Below, in pieces: positions 28,172 through 38,349 of a stretch of DNA of 64,000 nucleotides. The stretch's first letter is position 1. Each line of letters begins with the position of its first letter. A model generated the notes under the pieces. The model saw nothing but the letters and a program-made list of their open reading frames with translations. It had not been told where the DNA came from and did no database searches. The stretch is from contig DGHR01000003.1 of the NCBI GenBank assembly GCA_002392745.1, positions 62,001 through 126,000 on the forward strand. Direction: 5' to 3'. The stretch comes from Bacteroidales bacterium UBA3843. GTDB taxonomy: Bacteria; Bacteroidota; Bacteroidia; Bacteroidales; Paludibacteraceae. The translations under genes were made by a program, and so were the position numbers.

Positions 28172-29929
28172 ATGACAACAGGAAAAGTAAAAGGTATTAT
28201 CTCCAACCTGGTCACCATACAGGTAAACGGTCCGGTGGCTCAAAACGAGATCTGCTACATTTCGGTAGGCGATGTGAAGCTGATGGCGGAGGTAATCAAA
28301 GTGATAGGCGAAAATGTCTATGCACAGGTATTTGAATCTACGCGTGGTCTGAAAGTGGGCAACGCAGTAGAGTTTACCGGTCACATGCTTGAGGTGACGC
28401 TCGGTCCCGGTCTGTTGAGCCGTAACTACGACGGTCTGCAGAACGACTTGGACAAACTGACGGGTGTGTTCCTCAAACGCGGCGAGTACAACTTCCCGCT
28501 GGACGAGCAGAAGAAATGGGATTTCAAACCTATCGCCAAAGTGGGTGACAAGGTGGAAGCCGCTTCCTGGCTGGGAGAAGTGGACGAGAATCACCAACCA
28601 CACAAGATTATGGTGCCCTTCGTATTCGAAGGAGCCTACACCGTCAAGGCTATCAAAGCAGCCGGTCAATACACTATCAACGAGGAGATTGCCGTGCTGA
28701 CCGATGCCGAAGGACAAGACCACACAGTGACGATGGTTCAGAAATGGCCGGTGAAGAAAGCTATTCTGGCTTACCGCGAAAAACCGCGCCCCTTCAAGCT
28801 GTTAGAGACAGGTGTGCGTACGATAGACACCGCCAACCCGCTTTGCGAGGGAGGTACAGGGTTCATCCCCGGTCCGTTCGGAACGGGTAAAACCGTGCTC
28901 CAGCACGCCATCTCCAAACAAGCCGAGGCGGATATCGTGATTATCGCTGCGTGCGGAGAGCGTGCCAATGAGGTAGTGGAAACCTTTACCGAGTTTCCGG
29001 AACTGGAGGATCCGCACACCGGCCGCAAACTGATGGAGCGTACTATCATTATTGCCAACACATCCAACATGCCGGTGGCCAGCCGTGAGGCATCTGTATA
29101 TACATCCATGACCATTGCCGAGTATTATCGTTCGATGGGTCTGCGTGTGCTGCTGATGGCTGACTCAACGAGCCGTTGGGCACAGGCGTTGCGTGAGATG
29201 TCTAACCGTCTGGAGGAGTTGCCGGGACAAGATGCGTTCCCAATGGACCTATCCGCTATCATCGGTGCTTTCTACGCCCGCGCAGGTTATGTTTATTTGA
29301 ATAACGGCGCAACGGGTTCCGTCACTTTCCTCGGAACTGTTTCACCTGCCGGCGGTAACCTCAAAGAGCCTGTGACCGAAGGTACGAAAAAAGTGGCACG
29401 ATGCTTCTATGCTTTGGAGCAGGCCCGTGCCGACCGCAAGCGCTATCCGGCTGTAAACCCGATAGACAGTTACTCCAAATATGTGGAATATCCTGAGTTC
29501 GAGGAATATATTTCCGGCCTGATAGACAAAAACTGGCTGCCGATGGTGAACGACATGAAGACTTATCTGCAGCGCGGCAAAGAGATACAGGAGCAAATCA
29601 ACATCCTTGGTGATGACGGTGTGCCTGTTGATTATCACGAGGCTTTCTGGAAATCCGAGGTTATAGACTTTGTAATCCTTCAGCAGGATGCTTTTGATAA
29701 GATTGATGCCGTTTGTCCGCTGGAGCGCCAGCAATATATGCTCCGTCTGGTAATGGATATTTGTAACCATGATTATAATTTCGACAACTTCCTTGACGTC
29801 ATCGATTATTTCAAGCGCGTCATCAACCTCTGCAAGCAGATGAACTATTGCGAGTTCCACTCCGCAGAGTTTGAGGATTATCGCAAGAAACTCGATGAAC
29901 TGTTAGCAGAGAAACAAATCGCTGCATAA
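28172..29929 (+). CDS. V-type ATP synthase catalytic subunit A
   Basis: 585 residues, normal length. The beta-barrel N-terminus is followed by the bulge domain (about 115-185) and the nucleotide-binding domain, with P-loop GPFGTGKT at 234-241, IIAACGERANEV, and LLMADSTSRWAQALREMSNR. It hydrolyses or makes ATP in the A3B3 head, facing the cytoplasm. The next gene on the strand, 13 bp on, is an M6 protease and not subunit B as usual. Confidence 0.97.
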   Translation: MTTGKVKGIISNLVTIQVNGPVAQNEICYISVGDVKLMAEVIKVIGENVYAQVFESTRGLKVGNAVEFTGHMLEVTLGPGLLSRNYDGLQNDLDKLTGVFLKRGEYNFPLDEQKKWDFKPIAKVGDKVEAASWLGEVDENHQPHKIMVPFVFEGAYTVKAIKAAGQYTINEEIAVLTDAEGQDHTVTMVQKWPVKKAILAYREKPRPFKLLETGVRTIDTANPLCEGGTGFIPGPFGTGKTVLQHAISKQAEADIVIIAACGERANEVVETFTEFPELEDPHTGRKLMERTIIIANTSNMPVASREASVYTSMTIAEYYRSMGLRVLLMADSTSRWAQALREMSNRLEELPGQDAFPMDLSAIIGAFYARAGYVYLNNGATGSVTFLGTVSPAGGNLKEPVTEGTKKVARCFYALEQARADRKRYPAVNPIDSYSKYVEYPEFEEYISGLIDKNWLPMVNDMKTYLQRGKEIQEQINILGDDGVPVDYHEAFWKSEVIDFVILQQDAFDKIDAVCPLERQQYMLRLVMDICNHDYNFDNFLDVIDYFKRVINLCKQMNYCEFHSAEFEDYRKKLDELLAEKQIAA

Positions 29930-29942
29930 TGGGGATTATATC

Positions 29943-32243
29943 ATGAGAAAAACACTTCTATATATTGTGTGCGTGCTGTGGACGAGCGTGTTATTCGCTT
30001 CGTCCAACAGCGGCGTGCAACATATCCAACCCCAACGAGTGCCGGTTGTTTTAGCCAACTACTCCGACATCCAGTTCGCCAATACGGATTATTCGGCATA
30101 TAAAGCCTCTTTGGAGAAATATTTTGCGGACAATTCATACGGCAAGTATACTCCTGAGTTTGATTTTCTCGGTCCGATAAACCTATCCAACGACCGCCGA
30201 TACTACGGTGCAAATGACGAAGACGGCGATGATACGCGCGGCGCAGAAATGATAGCCGATGTATGCAACGCGGCGGAGGATTTGGCGGATTTTGCCCGAT
30301 ATGATCAGGACGGAGACGGTCGTATAGACGCTCTCGTGGTGATTTATGCAGGCGAAGGCGAGCATGCGGATAACAATCTGCCGGATGCCGTATGGGAGTT
30401 TACGGACGATTTGGAGACTACATGGGAACTGGATTATATGGTACAACTGGACGGAAAAATTGTATCTGCCTGCTGTGCCGTTCCCGAACTGCAAGGAAAA
30501 ACCAAACGTGATGGCATTGGCACATTCGTGCATGAGTTTGCGCATATATTGGGTCTGCCCAATTTCAGTTCTACAGCCGGTCTGACGGTGAAAACCCTCG
30601 GCGATTGGGACGTGATGGACCATGGTTGCTATAATAATAGCGCCAATACACCGTCCGCAATGAGCGCATACGAACGATTCTATCTCGGTTGGGTGGAACC
30701 CATTCTGCTGGACGGTCCGATGAATGTACGGTTGAGAGACCTCAATACGAGTGGCGATTGTGCTATCATTACCTCAACCGGACAAAGCAATCTGAATGGC
30801 CTCAGTCCCGATCCGCGTGAGTTTTATATTCTGGAGAACCGTCAGCAAAACGGTTGGGACAAATATATTCCCGGTCATGGATTGATGCTTACCAAGATAG
30901 ATTTTGTCAAGAACAAATGGGAATCCGACGAAGTAAACAATGTGGAGAACCATCCTTGCGTGGATTTGATAGAGGCAGACGGCAGTGCGCCAAAATACAA
31001 GGCCGACAACCTAACCAACGGCTATTTCGGCAAGCCGCGTGACTTGTTCCCCGCAGGTGCCACCTCAAAAAATCTGTTCAGCAATAAGATGTTCTTTGAG
31101 AATGTGGTGGAGCAGGAGGGAGTCATTCTGTTTGATTTCAACGGCGGTGTGGATAAATGTACCGTTAACTTTTCCGTCTCGAACGGTTCGTGCGCTACAA
31201 ATACCCTCACAGAAACCAAGAAAGGTGCAGGCGTCAAACTGCCGGCCGTTACCGCTAACAGCGGTTATACATTCCTTGGTTGGGCGACCCGCAAGAACAG
31301 CAATGTGGCAGATGCCGGCCAGCCGGGAGAGACGTTTTATCCAATGAACGACTGTTCTCTCTTTGCCATCATGCAAGATAACACCAAGTATTGGGTGCAC
31401 TATGACGACCTGAAGGGTGTCACTATCGGTGATTATATCGGCTTCAATGGCGCATATGTCAAAACCGGCACAATCAACGATATAGCTGTCACATTCATCA
31501 AGAAGTCAGGTTATGCCACCCCTGTGGCCGCTAATTGCTACGTAAATGTAGAGTGTGGCGGTAAGCCAATACCCAATGCGGCCAGTTTTATAGCCGATAC
31601 AGTGCGTATTGATATACCGGCAGCCGCTATCACAGGAGATATCTATATCCGTATTATAAACGTGCGCGAGCAGACGGAGACAGGGTGTGTGCCTTATAGT
31701 CACACTTTTACAGAGCAATGCAGAGCAGACAGTCATGCAGATTTGAGCGGATACAACTGGGCCGTTTACATCGCCAACGATAATACAACCGATTATGATA
31801 AATCCAAAGGAGCCGTCTTCGGTTCAGGAACCTATCCCGCAGGATTGGTGAAGTTCTATACCGAAGAAACAATGGGTTGCGGAGTGGCAGAAGTTCGCGT
31901 GACCGCATCTGCGAATGGCGATGGTGTTCTTTCCGCATATGTCGCAGGTAGCGAGATTGGTTCTGAAGAACTGACAAGCACTTCTGAGACCTATACATTC
32001 ACGGTTGAACAACCGGTTTCCGGAGCCGTAGAAATCCGTTTGACCAATACGAACAAAGCAATGTATATCAAGCAGATAGAGATTGCTTTCGAAAAGATTG
32101 ACGATCCGGATATCATTTCCGGTGTGGAAGAACCGAATGTGGAACTGATGCAGGAAAAAAGCCGCAAGATCCTGCATGAAGGACGATTATATATCCTTTT
32201 CAACGGACACATGTACAATATATTAGGAACAAAAATAAAATAA
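29943..32243 (+). CDS. Secreted M6-family metalloprotease
   Basis: 766 residues. Signal peptide at the N-terminus (TLLYIVCVLWTSVLFA). The peptidase domain (about 35-330) has the zinc motif HEFAHILGLPNF with His197, Glu198 and His201, and a Met-turn in DWDVMDHG, as in M6 (immune inhibitor A-like) proteases. Residues about 398-475 form a Listeria-Bacteroides (InlB B-type) repeat (SGYTFLGWATRKNSN). About 500-720 are beta-sandwich regions. The C-terminus (ILHEGRLYILFNGHMYNILG) is the short sorting-like tail shared with other proteins here. It sits between the A and B genes of the V-ATPase, 13 and 7 bp from them, which is unexpected for a secreted protease. Confidence 0.92.
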   Translation: MRKTLLYIVCVLWTSVLFASSNSGVQHIQPQRVPVVLANYSDIQFANTDYSAYKASLEKYFADNSYGKYTPEFDFLGPINLSNDRRYYGANDEDGDDTRGAEMIADVCNAAEDLADFARYDQDGDGRIDALVVIYAGEGEHADNNLPDAVWEFTDDLETTWELDYMVQLDGKIVSACCAVPELQGKTKRDGIGTFVHEFAHILGLPNFSSTAGLTVKTLGDWDVMDHGCYNNSANTPSAMSAYERFYLGWVEPILLDGPMNVRLRDLNTSGDCAIITSTGQSNLNGLSPDPREFYILENRQQNGWDKYIPGHGLMLTKIDFVKNKWESDEVNNVENHPCVDLIEADGSAPKYKADNLTNGYFGKPRDLFPAGATSKNLFSNKMFFENVVEQEGVILFDFNGGVDKCTVNFSVSNGSCATNTLTETKKGAGVKLPAVTANSGYTFLGWATRKNSNVADAGQPGETFYPMNDCSLFAIMQDNTKYWVHYDDLKGVTIGDYIGFNGAYVKTGTINDIAVTFIKKSGYATPVAANCYVNVECGGKPIPNAASFIADTVRIDIPAAAITGDIYIRIINVREQTETGCVPYSHTFTEQCRADSHADLSGYNWAVYIANDNTTDYDKSKGAVFGSGTYPAGLVKFYTEETMGCGVAEVRVTASANGDGVLSAYVAGSEIGSEELTSTSETYTFTVEQPVSGAVEIRLTNTNKAMYIKQIEIAFEKIDDPDIISGVEEPNVELMQEKSRKILHEGRLYILFNGHMYNILGTKIK

Positions 32244-32250
32244 ATACGAT

Positions 32251-33579
32251 ATGGCTAAAGCATTTCAAAAAATCTACACGCAGATTACCGCCATCACCAA
32301 AGCGACATGTTCGCTGAAGGCCGAAGGGGTGGGTAATGACGAACTTGCCACTGTCAACGGCAAGTTGGCGCAGGTAGTAAAAATCATCGGCGACGAGGTA
32401 ACACTCCAGGTCTTTCAGGGCACAGAGGGTATTCCAACCAACGCCGAAGTAGTATTCTTGGGCAAGGCGCCGAGTCTGAAGGTGAGTGACCAGCTCGCGG
32501 GCCGTTTCTTCAATGCCTACGGCGAACCAATTGATGGCGGTCCCGCTATCGAAGGCAAGGAGATTGAGATCGGAGGTCCTTCTGTAAACCCTGTTCGGCG
32601 TAAACAGCCGTCAGAGCTGATTGCAACGGGTATCGCAGGTATTGACCTGAACAACACGCTTGTTTCGGGCCAGAAGATTCCGTTCTTCGCCGATCCGGAC
32701 CAGCCGTATAACCAGGTGATGGCTAACGTGGCACTCCGCGCAGAGGCAGACAAGATTATTCTGGGCGGTATGGGTCTGACCAACGATGACTACCTCTATT
32801 TCAAAAACGTATTCTCCAACGCAGGTGTGCTTGACCACATCGTTTCCTTTGTCAACACGACGGAGAACCCGCCTGTAGAACGACTTCTTATCCCGGATAT
32901 GGCATTGGCTGCTGCAGAGTATTTCGCTGTAGAGAAACACGAGAAAGTGCTGGTTCTGCTGACGGATATGACACTCTATGCCGATGCACTTGCGATTGTA
33001 AGCAACCGTATGGACCAGATTCCGTCCAAGGACTCCATGCCGGGTTCGCTCTATTCCGATTTGGCCAAAATCTACGAGAAAGCCGTACAGTTCCCGGAGG
33101 AGATAGGTGGCGGTTCAATCACGATTATTGCCGTAACAACCCTCTCCGGAGGTGATATCACCCACGCCATACCGGATAACACAGGTTATATCACAGAGGG
33201 TCAGTTGTACCTCCGCCGTGATTCCGAAATCGGTAAAGTCATCGTCGATCCGTTCCGTTCATTGAGCCGTTTGAAACAATTGGTTGCGGGCAAGAAGACC
33301 CGCGAAGACCATCCGCAGGTGATGAACGCGGCTGTTCGTTTGTACGCCGACGCCGCAAATGCCAAGACAAAGAAGGAGAATGGCTTCGACCTGACAGACT
33401 ACGACAACCGCTGTCTGGACTTTGCGCGTGACTACAGCCGTGAGATTCTGGCAATTGATGTGAACATCAATACCGTCCAGATGTTAGATGTAGCATGGAA
33501 TCTCTTCGGTAAGTATTTCAAGCCGGAAGAGGTAAATATCAAGGCAGCCCTTGTGGAAAAATACTGGCCAAAGAATTAA
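32251..33579 (+). CDS. V-type ATP synthase subunit B
   Basis: 442 residues. The regulatory B-subunit pattern is clear: 'GRFFNAYGEPIDGGPAI', 'NPVRRKQPSELIATGIAGID', 'IPFFADPDQPYNQV' (no Walker A lysine, as expected for subunit B), and 'LTDMTLYADALAIVSN'. It forms the alternating non-catalytic partner of A in the head. It follows the M6 protease gene by 7 bp. Confidence 0.96.
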   Translation: MAKAFQKIYTQITAITKATCSLKAEGVGNDELATVNGKLAQVVKIIGDEVTLQVFQGTEGIPTNAEVVFLGKAPSLKVSDQLAGRFFNAYGEPIDGGPAIEGKEIEIGGPSVNPVRRKQPSELIATGIAGIDLNNTLVSGQKIPFFADPDQPYNQVMANVALRAEADKIILGGMGLTNDDYLYFKNVFSNAGVLDHIVSFVNTTENPPVERLLIPDMALAAAEYFAVEKHEKVLVLLTDMTLYADALAIVSNRMDQIPSKDSMPGSLYSDLAKIYEKAVQFPEEIGGGSITIIAVTTLSGGDITHAIPDNTGYITEGQLYLRRDSEIGKVIVDPFRSLSRLKQLVAGKKTREDHPQVMNAAVRLYADAANAKTKKENGFDLTDYDNRCLDFARDYSREILAIDVNINTVQMLDVAWNLFGKYFKPEEVNIKAALVEKYWPKN

Positions 33580-33587
33580 TTAGCCAA

Positions 33588-33643
33588 ATGGCCCAATAAT
33601 CCAATAATTGGTAAATGGTAAATGACCAAATGGTAAATAAAAA
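33588..33643. repeat. Low-complexity GGTAAATG repeat, copy 2
   Basis: The gap between the B and D genes is made of CAAATGG/GGTAAATG units. About 30 consecutive bases are identical to the reverse complement of the repeat at 4316-4381. Confidence 0.7.
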
Positions 33644-34273
33644 ATGGCAATAACTTATCAATTCAATAAAACATCGCTGCAGGGTCTGGAGAAGGATCTG
33701 AAGATGCGGCAGCGGACACTTCCTACGCTGCAAAGCAAGGAGACTGCTCTTCGCTTAGAGGTTAAAAAAGCGAAGAAGGAGTTGAATGAGCTGGACGAGG
33801 AAGTCAACCGCCGCATCAAAGATTACGACCAGATGTTGGCATTGTGGGGAGAGTTTGATACCTCGCTCATCCATGTGGACGACGTGCGTATGTCGGTCAA
33901 AAAGATAGCCGGCGTACGTGTACCGGTATTGGATGAGGTGGTCTATTCCACCAAGGAGTTCTCGCTCTTCTCAAGCCCGAAATGGTTTGCTGACGGATTC
34001 GAGCAAATCAAGGCGATTGCAGATGTGGGTATCCGCCAAGAGTTTGTGCGCCGAAAGGTAGATTTGTTAGAATATGCACGCAAAAAAACAACGCAGAAGG
34101 TCAACCTATTCGAGAAAGTACAAATCCCCGGTTATCAGGATGCTATCCGCAAAATCAAACGATTCATGGAGGACGAAGAGAACCTCTCCAAATCCAGCCA
34201 GAAAATCGTTAAGTCCAAACGCGAGGCAGAAGCCCGTGCTGCTGAAGCACAGATGAAAGGAGGCAACGCATGA
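33644..34273 (+). CDS. V-type ATP synthase subunit D
   Basis: 209 residues, almost wholly helical, with an N-terminal coiled coil (TYQFNKTSLQGLEKDLKMRQ) and C-terminal coiled coil (NLFEKVQIPGYQDAIRKIKR). This is the central rotor shaft. Overlaps the next gene by 4 bp (ATGA). Confidence 0.9.
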   Translation: MAITYQFNKTSLQGLEKDLKMRQRTLPTLQSKETALRLEVKKAKKELNELDEEVNRRIKDYDQMLALWGEFDTSLIHVDDVRMSVKKIAGVRVPVLDEVVYSTKEFSLFSSPKWFADGFEQIKAIADVGIRQEFVRRKVDLLEYARKKTTQKVNLFEKVQIPGYQDAIRKIKRFMEDEENLSKSSQKIVKSKREAEARAAEAQMKGGNA

Positions 34274-36048
34274 TTACGCAAATGAAGAAATACACCTTTC
34301 TGGTGTTCCATCGCGATTATGACTCTTTCCTCTCCCAACTGCGTGATTTGGGAGTAGTGCATATTACCCAGAAAGCCGCCGGTCTGATGGAAAACGACGA
34401 GCAGTTGCAAACTGCCCTTCAGCACGAAGACGAACTGCGCCGCATTCTCAAACAGGGCGCGCCGGACCAGTTGATACAGGAACGAACCAATATTGAGCAG
34501 CATATACGGGAAGCTAACGCAGCCATGCAACAGGCGGCTGTGTGGGGAGAGTTTGAGCCTGCACGTATTCAGGCGCTCAAGGATGCCGGCTATACGCTCC
34601 GATTCTTCTCTTGTAGCGCCAGTGCTTATCAAGAGGAGTGGGGGACTATCGTCAATAATACGGATGGTAAAATCTATTTCGTGCAGGTCACTTCTGCTAC
34701 GGAGCAACCGATGGATATGAGTGAAACCAGCGCAGTTGAAATCCCACAGCCCGAGAAGTCTGCCTCGCAGTGGCAGATGGAAATCGAGCACCTCAACGGG
34801 CTTCTGGCTGCCGCGAACGGCCGTATCGAAGCTTGGCAGTTGGCGAATATAGAGAAATTGCAGACTGAACTGAAAGAAGCACATCAGCAAATCGATTGGC
34901 AGCGAGTGCAGTTGTCTACCGACCGTCTGGCGGAAGGGGCTTTGTGTTTGGCAGAGGGCTTCTGTCCGATTGACAAGGAACAGGAATTGAATGCGATGCT
35001 TGCGCATGCACAAGTCTATTATGAAGAGACCGATCCTGAAAAAGAGGATGCTACACCAATCAAGCTGCATAATAACTGGTTTGTTAAACTGTTTGAGCCG
35101 CTGACGGGTATGTACGGCTGGCCTAACTACAACGAGTTTGACCCCACGCCTATCCTGGGACCGTTCTTCCTGCTGTTCTTTGCTCTGTGCATTGGCGATG
35201 CCGGTTATGGTATTCTCCTAACGCTCATCGGATATCTGATATACAAAGACAAACTTAAGATTGAAATGTTTGAAGGTCTCGGGGGGATAATTATGGCTTT
35301 GGGTGTAGGCTCAACGGTGATAGGTTACCTCATGGGCGGATTCTTCGGTATCGACCTCTTCCGTGCTGCGTGGTTCCCTGAATGGGCGAAAGCACCTATG
35401 TTCAATAATCTCGGCGTGAACGGCAAAATCGGCGAATACGATGTGATGATGGTTCTGACAATCCTGATTGGTGTGATTCACCTGATTCTGGCAATGACCA
35501 TCAAAGCAATTACCTATACCATGCGCGATGGCTTTAGAGCAACTGTCTCTACATGGGGATGGCTTCTGCTCATTGTAGGCGGTATATGCACAGCGATAGT
35601 GGCTATGCTCTTTTCGCTGCCGACAGAGATTGTCAAATGGACGCTTATCGTTATTGGTGGCGTCTCAGCGCTGGGAATTTTTGTCTTCAACACGCCCGGC
35701 CGCAACCCGCTTATCAATATAGGAGCAGGTCTTTGGGACACCTACGGAATGACAACAGGTCTTTTGGGCGATGTGCTCTCTTATATCCGTTTGTATGCCC
35801 TTGGATTAGCGGGAGGTATGTTAGGAGCCGCTTTCAACCAACTGGGTATACTGGTCTTGGGCGAGAACCCGAATGTTGGCACGTGGATTGGATTTGTTTT
35901 GATTGTCACGTTCGGTCATGTGCTCAACCTGTTGATGGCTTGCCTTGGCGCGTTTGTCCATCCCTTGCGTCTTTCGTTCGTCGAGTATTTCAAGAACGCC
36001 GGCTACGAGGGCTCCGGCAAACTATATCAACCGTTTAAGAAACAATAA
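34270..36048 (+). CDS. V-type ATP synthase subunit I (a-type membrane subunit)
   Basis: 592 residues. Cytoplasmic coiled-coil half (about 1-285) followed by about seven to eight membrane helices (about 290-585). The membrane half holds 'ILGPFFLLFFALCIGDAGYG', 'SYIRLYALGLAGGMLGAAFN' with the essential Arg, and 'VHPLRLSFVEYFKNAGYEGSG'. It carries the ion half-channels beside the K ring. Start overlaps subunit D. Confidence 0.96.
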   Translation: MITQMKKYTFLVFHRDYDSFLSQLRDLGVVHITQKAAGLMENDEQLQTALQHEDELRRILKQGAPDQLIQERTNIEQHIREANAAMQQAAVWGEFEPARIQALKDAGYTLRFFSCSASAYQEEWGTIVNNTDGKIYFVQVTSATEQPMDMSETSAVEIPQPEKSASQWQMEIEHLNGLLAAANGRIEAWQLANIEKLQTELKEAHQQIDWQRVQLSTDRLAEGALCLAEGFCPIDKEQELNAMLAHAQVYYEETDPEKEDATPIKLHNNWFVKLFEPLTGMYGWPNYNEFDPTPILGPFFLLFFALCIGDAGYGILLTLIGYLIYKDKLKIEMFEGLGGIIMALGVGSTVIGYLMGGFFGIDLFRAAWFPEWAKAPMFNNLGVNGKIGEYDVMMVLTILIGVIHLILAMTIKAITYTMRDGFRATVSTWGWLLLIVGGICTAIVAMLFSLPTEIVKWTLIVIGGVSALGIFVFNTPGRNPLINIGAGLWDTYGMTTGLLGDVLSYIRLYALGLAGGMLGAAFNQLGILVLGENPNVGTWIGFVLIVTFGHVLNLLMACLGAFVHPLRLSFVEYFKNAGYEGSGKLYQPFKKQ

Positions 36049-36068
36049 TTTTAATTCGTAATTTTTAA

Positions 36069-36503
<435 letters not shown>

Positions 36504-36505
36504 TC

Positions 36506-37408
36506 ATGAGCAAAGCTTTTGTTTTCCCGGGGCAGGGAAGCCAGTTCCCGGGTATGTGCAAAGATTTATACGATGCACATAAAGAAGCACGTGAGATTTG
36601 TCAGGCAGCCGATAGGCTGCTTGGCTTCTCATTGACGGATGTCATGTTCAACGGATCTGCCGATGACCTGAAGCAAACCAAGGTGACACAGCCGGCTGTT
36701 TTTCTTCACTCGGTCGTTGCACAGCAACTGATGACCATCGAGACACCGGATATGGTAGCCGGTCATAGTCTCGGTGAGTTCAGCGCATTGGTAGCCTGCG
36801 GTGCCTTGCGTTTTGAGGACGCCTTACTATTAGTGTCCGCGCGTGCGCAGGCGATGCAAGCCGCTTGTGAGCAAAACCCGGGTACCATGGCCGCCGTCCT
36901 CGGCTTGCCCGATGAAAAAGTGGTGGAGATTTGCGATGAGATTTCAAAACTTCCCTCCTTTCAGGGAGGGATAGAGGGTAGGCCGGTCGTTGCGGCTAAT
37001 TTCAACTGCCCGGGACAAATCGTTATCTCCGGCCGGGTGGATGCTGTCGATGCTGCCTGTGTCGCTATGAAAGAGGCAGGCGCACGCCGTGCACTTCGTC
37101 TTCCGGTGGGCGGTGCGTTCCACTCTCCTTTGATGGCACCTGCGGCGGAAGACCTGAAGGCGGCAATCCTCAAAACGGAATTCCGCAAACCTTTCTGTCC
37201 TATCTATCAGAATGTGACTGCAAAGGCTGAAACAAATCCGGAAATTATCCGCGAAAATCTCTTGAAGCAACTCACAGCCCCCGTTCGCTGGACGCAATCG
37301 GTTCAACAGATGGTCGCCGACGGCGCGACAGAGTTCTATGAGTTCGGGCCGGGAGACGTGCTGAAAGGCTTAATCCGTAAGATTAATCCGGACGTAACTG
37401 TAGGTTAA
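36506..37408 (+). CDS. fabD: Malonyl-CoA:ACP transacylase
   Basis: 300 residues. Catalytic motif GHSLGEFSALV with nucleophile Ser88, an early VFPGQGSQFPGM (oxyanion loop), and GAFHSPLM with the catalytic His near residue 207. It loads malonyl onto acyl carrier protein for fatty-acid synthesis. An unusual insert, KLPSFQGGIEGRP (about 150-162), is encoded by an inverted repeat TCCCTCC...GGAGGGA at 36952-36971 and lies where relatives have a short turn. Frame is kept. Confidence 0.95.
   Translation: MSKAFVFPGQGSQFPGMCKDLYDAHKEAREICQAADRLLGFSLTDVMFNGSADDLKQTKVTQPAVFLHSVVAQQLMTIETPDMVAGHSLGEFSALVACGALRFEDALLLVSARAQAMQAACEQNPGTMAAVLGLPDEKVVEICDEISKLPSFQGGIEGRPVVAANFNCPGQIVISGRVDAVDAACVAMKEAGARRALRLPVGGAFHSPLMAPAAEDLKAAILKTEFRKPFCPIYQNVTAKAETNPEIIRENLLKQLTAPVRWTQSVQQMVADGATEFYEFGPGDVLKGLIRKINPDVTVG
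36952..36971. repeat. Inverted repeat inside fabD
   Basis: TCCCTCC (36952-36958) and GGAGGGA (36965-36971) form a 7-bp stem in the middle of fabD. The encoded residues are extra compared with typical FabD. Confidence 0.6.
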
Positions 37409-37455
37409 CTATACATCAACAAGTAATGATACGTTGTGAATCGTAAATTATAATC

Positions 37456-38229
37456 ATGTCAGACATCTTCGATTTATCTGGCCGTGTGGCATTGGTCACC
37501 GGCTGTAGCGGCGGGTTGGGTGTACAAATGGCGAAAGCACTGGCTGCTCGTGGAGCCAATCTGGTTATCATCGCACGCCGATACGAAAAATTAGTGGAAG
37601 TAAAGAATACCATCGAGACGGAGTTTGGCGTACAGGTTCTGCCGCTGCAGTGCGACATCACAAACACTGAGGCTGTAGAATCCATGGTGGACGAGGCGCT
37701 CCAAACAGTCGGCAGAATTGATATTGTGGTAAACAATGCCGGCACAGGTGCTGTTGCTCCGGCGGAAGACATCACCGATGCGCAGTTTGAGAACGAGATG
37801 CAGATTGATCTTTTTGGCACTTTCCGTGTCGCACGGGCGGTAGCCAAGAAATCTATGATCCCGAATCATTATGGCCGCGTGATTAATATCGCTTCGATGT
37901 ACGGACTGGTGGGGAATAAGATTGCACCGGCTTCTCCGTACCATGCAGCGAAAGGCGGTGTGGTCAATCTCACACGTGCTTTGGCTGCGGAGTGGGGGAA
38001 ATACGGTATTACGGTCAACACCATTTGCCCAGGCTATTTTATCACACCTTTGACACGCGAGACGCTGGAGTCGGACTATTTTGCCAATTATGCCAAGACG
38101 GTCATCCCGATGGAGCGTTACGGTCATGAGGGCGAACTGGATAGTGCTGTCGTGTTCCTTGCCTCCAATGCATCTACATATGTTACAGGAGTGGCATTGC
38201 CTGTAGATGGCGGCTACACATGCGTGTAA
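37456..38229 (+). CDS. SDR-family oxidoreductase, gluconate 5-dehydrogenase-like
   Basis: 257 residues. Classical short-chain dehydrogenase: NAD(P) motif TGCSGGLG at 15-22, NNAG near 94, catalytic Tyr162 and Lys166 in YHAAKGG, and the C-terminal GVALPVDGGYT. The start FDLSGRVALVTG resembles gluconate 5-dehydrogenases and sugar-acid SDRs more than FabG. Position after fabD could suggest FabG, but FabG usually starts with a shorter lead. Substrate uncertain. Ends the transcription unit at the terminator 38250-38277. Confidence 0.85.
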   Translation: MSDIFDLSGRVALVTGCSGGLGVQMAKALAARGANLVIIARRYEKLVEVKNTIETEFGVQVLPLQCDITNTEAVESMVDEALQTVGRIDIVVNNAGTGAVAPAEDITDAQFENEMQIDLFGTFRVARAVAKKSMIPNHYGRVINIASMYGLVGNKIAPASPYHAAKGGVVNLTRALAAEWGKYGITVNTICPGYFITPLTRETLESDYFANYAKTVIPMERYGHEGELDSAVVFLASNASTYVTGVALPVDGGYTCV

Positions 38230-38249
38230 CAAACTTGTATTTTACATGA

Positions 38250-38277
38250 GAACGGACTCCGGTCCGTTCTTTTTTTT
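38250..38277 (+). terminator. Rho-independent terminator after the V-ATPase/fabD unit
   Basis: Stem GAACGGAC / GTCCGTTC with loop TCCG (38258-38261), followed by eight T residues. Confidence 0.93.
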
Positions 38278-38306
38278 GCATATTTTTGTATTTTTTTATA
38301 AACTAA

Positions 38307-38338
38307 TTTGCTTATTTCGATAATTTGTAGTAATTTTG
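38307..38338 (+). promoter_or_regulatory. Promoter of the AraC-type regulator gene
   Basis: TTTG-N20-TAATTTTG. The predicted start of transcription, about 38345, rules out the upstream in-frame ATG at 38308. Confidence 0.7.
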
Positions 38339-38349
38339 TGGGCAAATTT

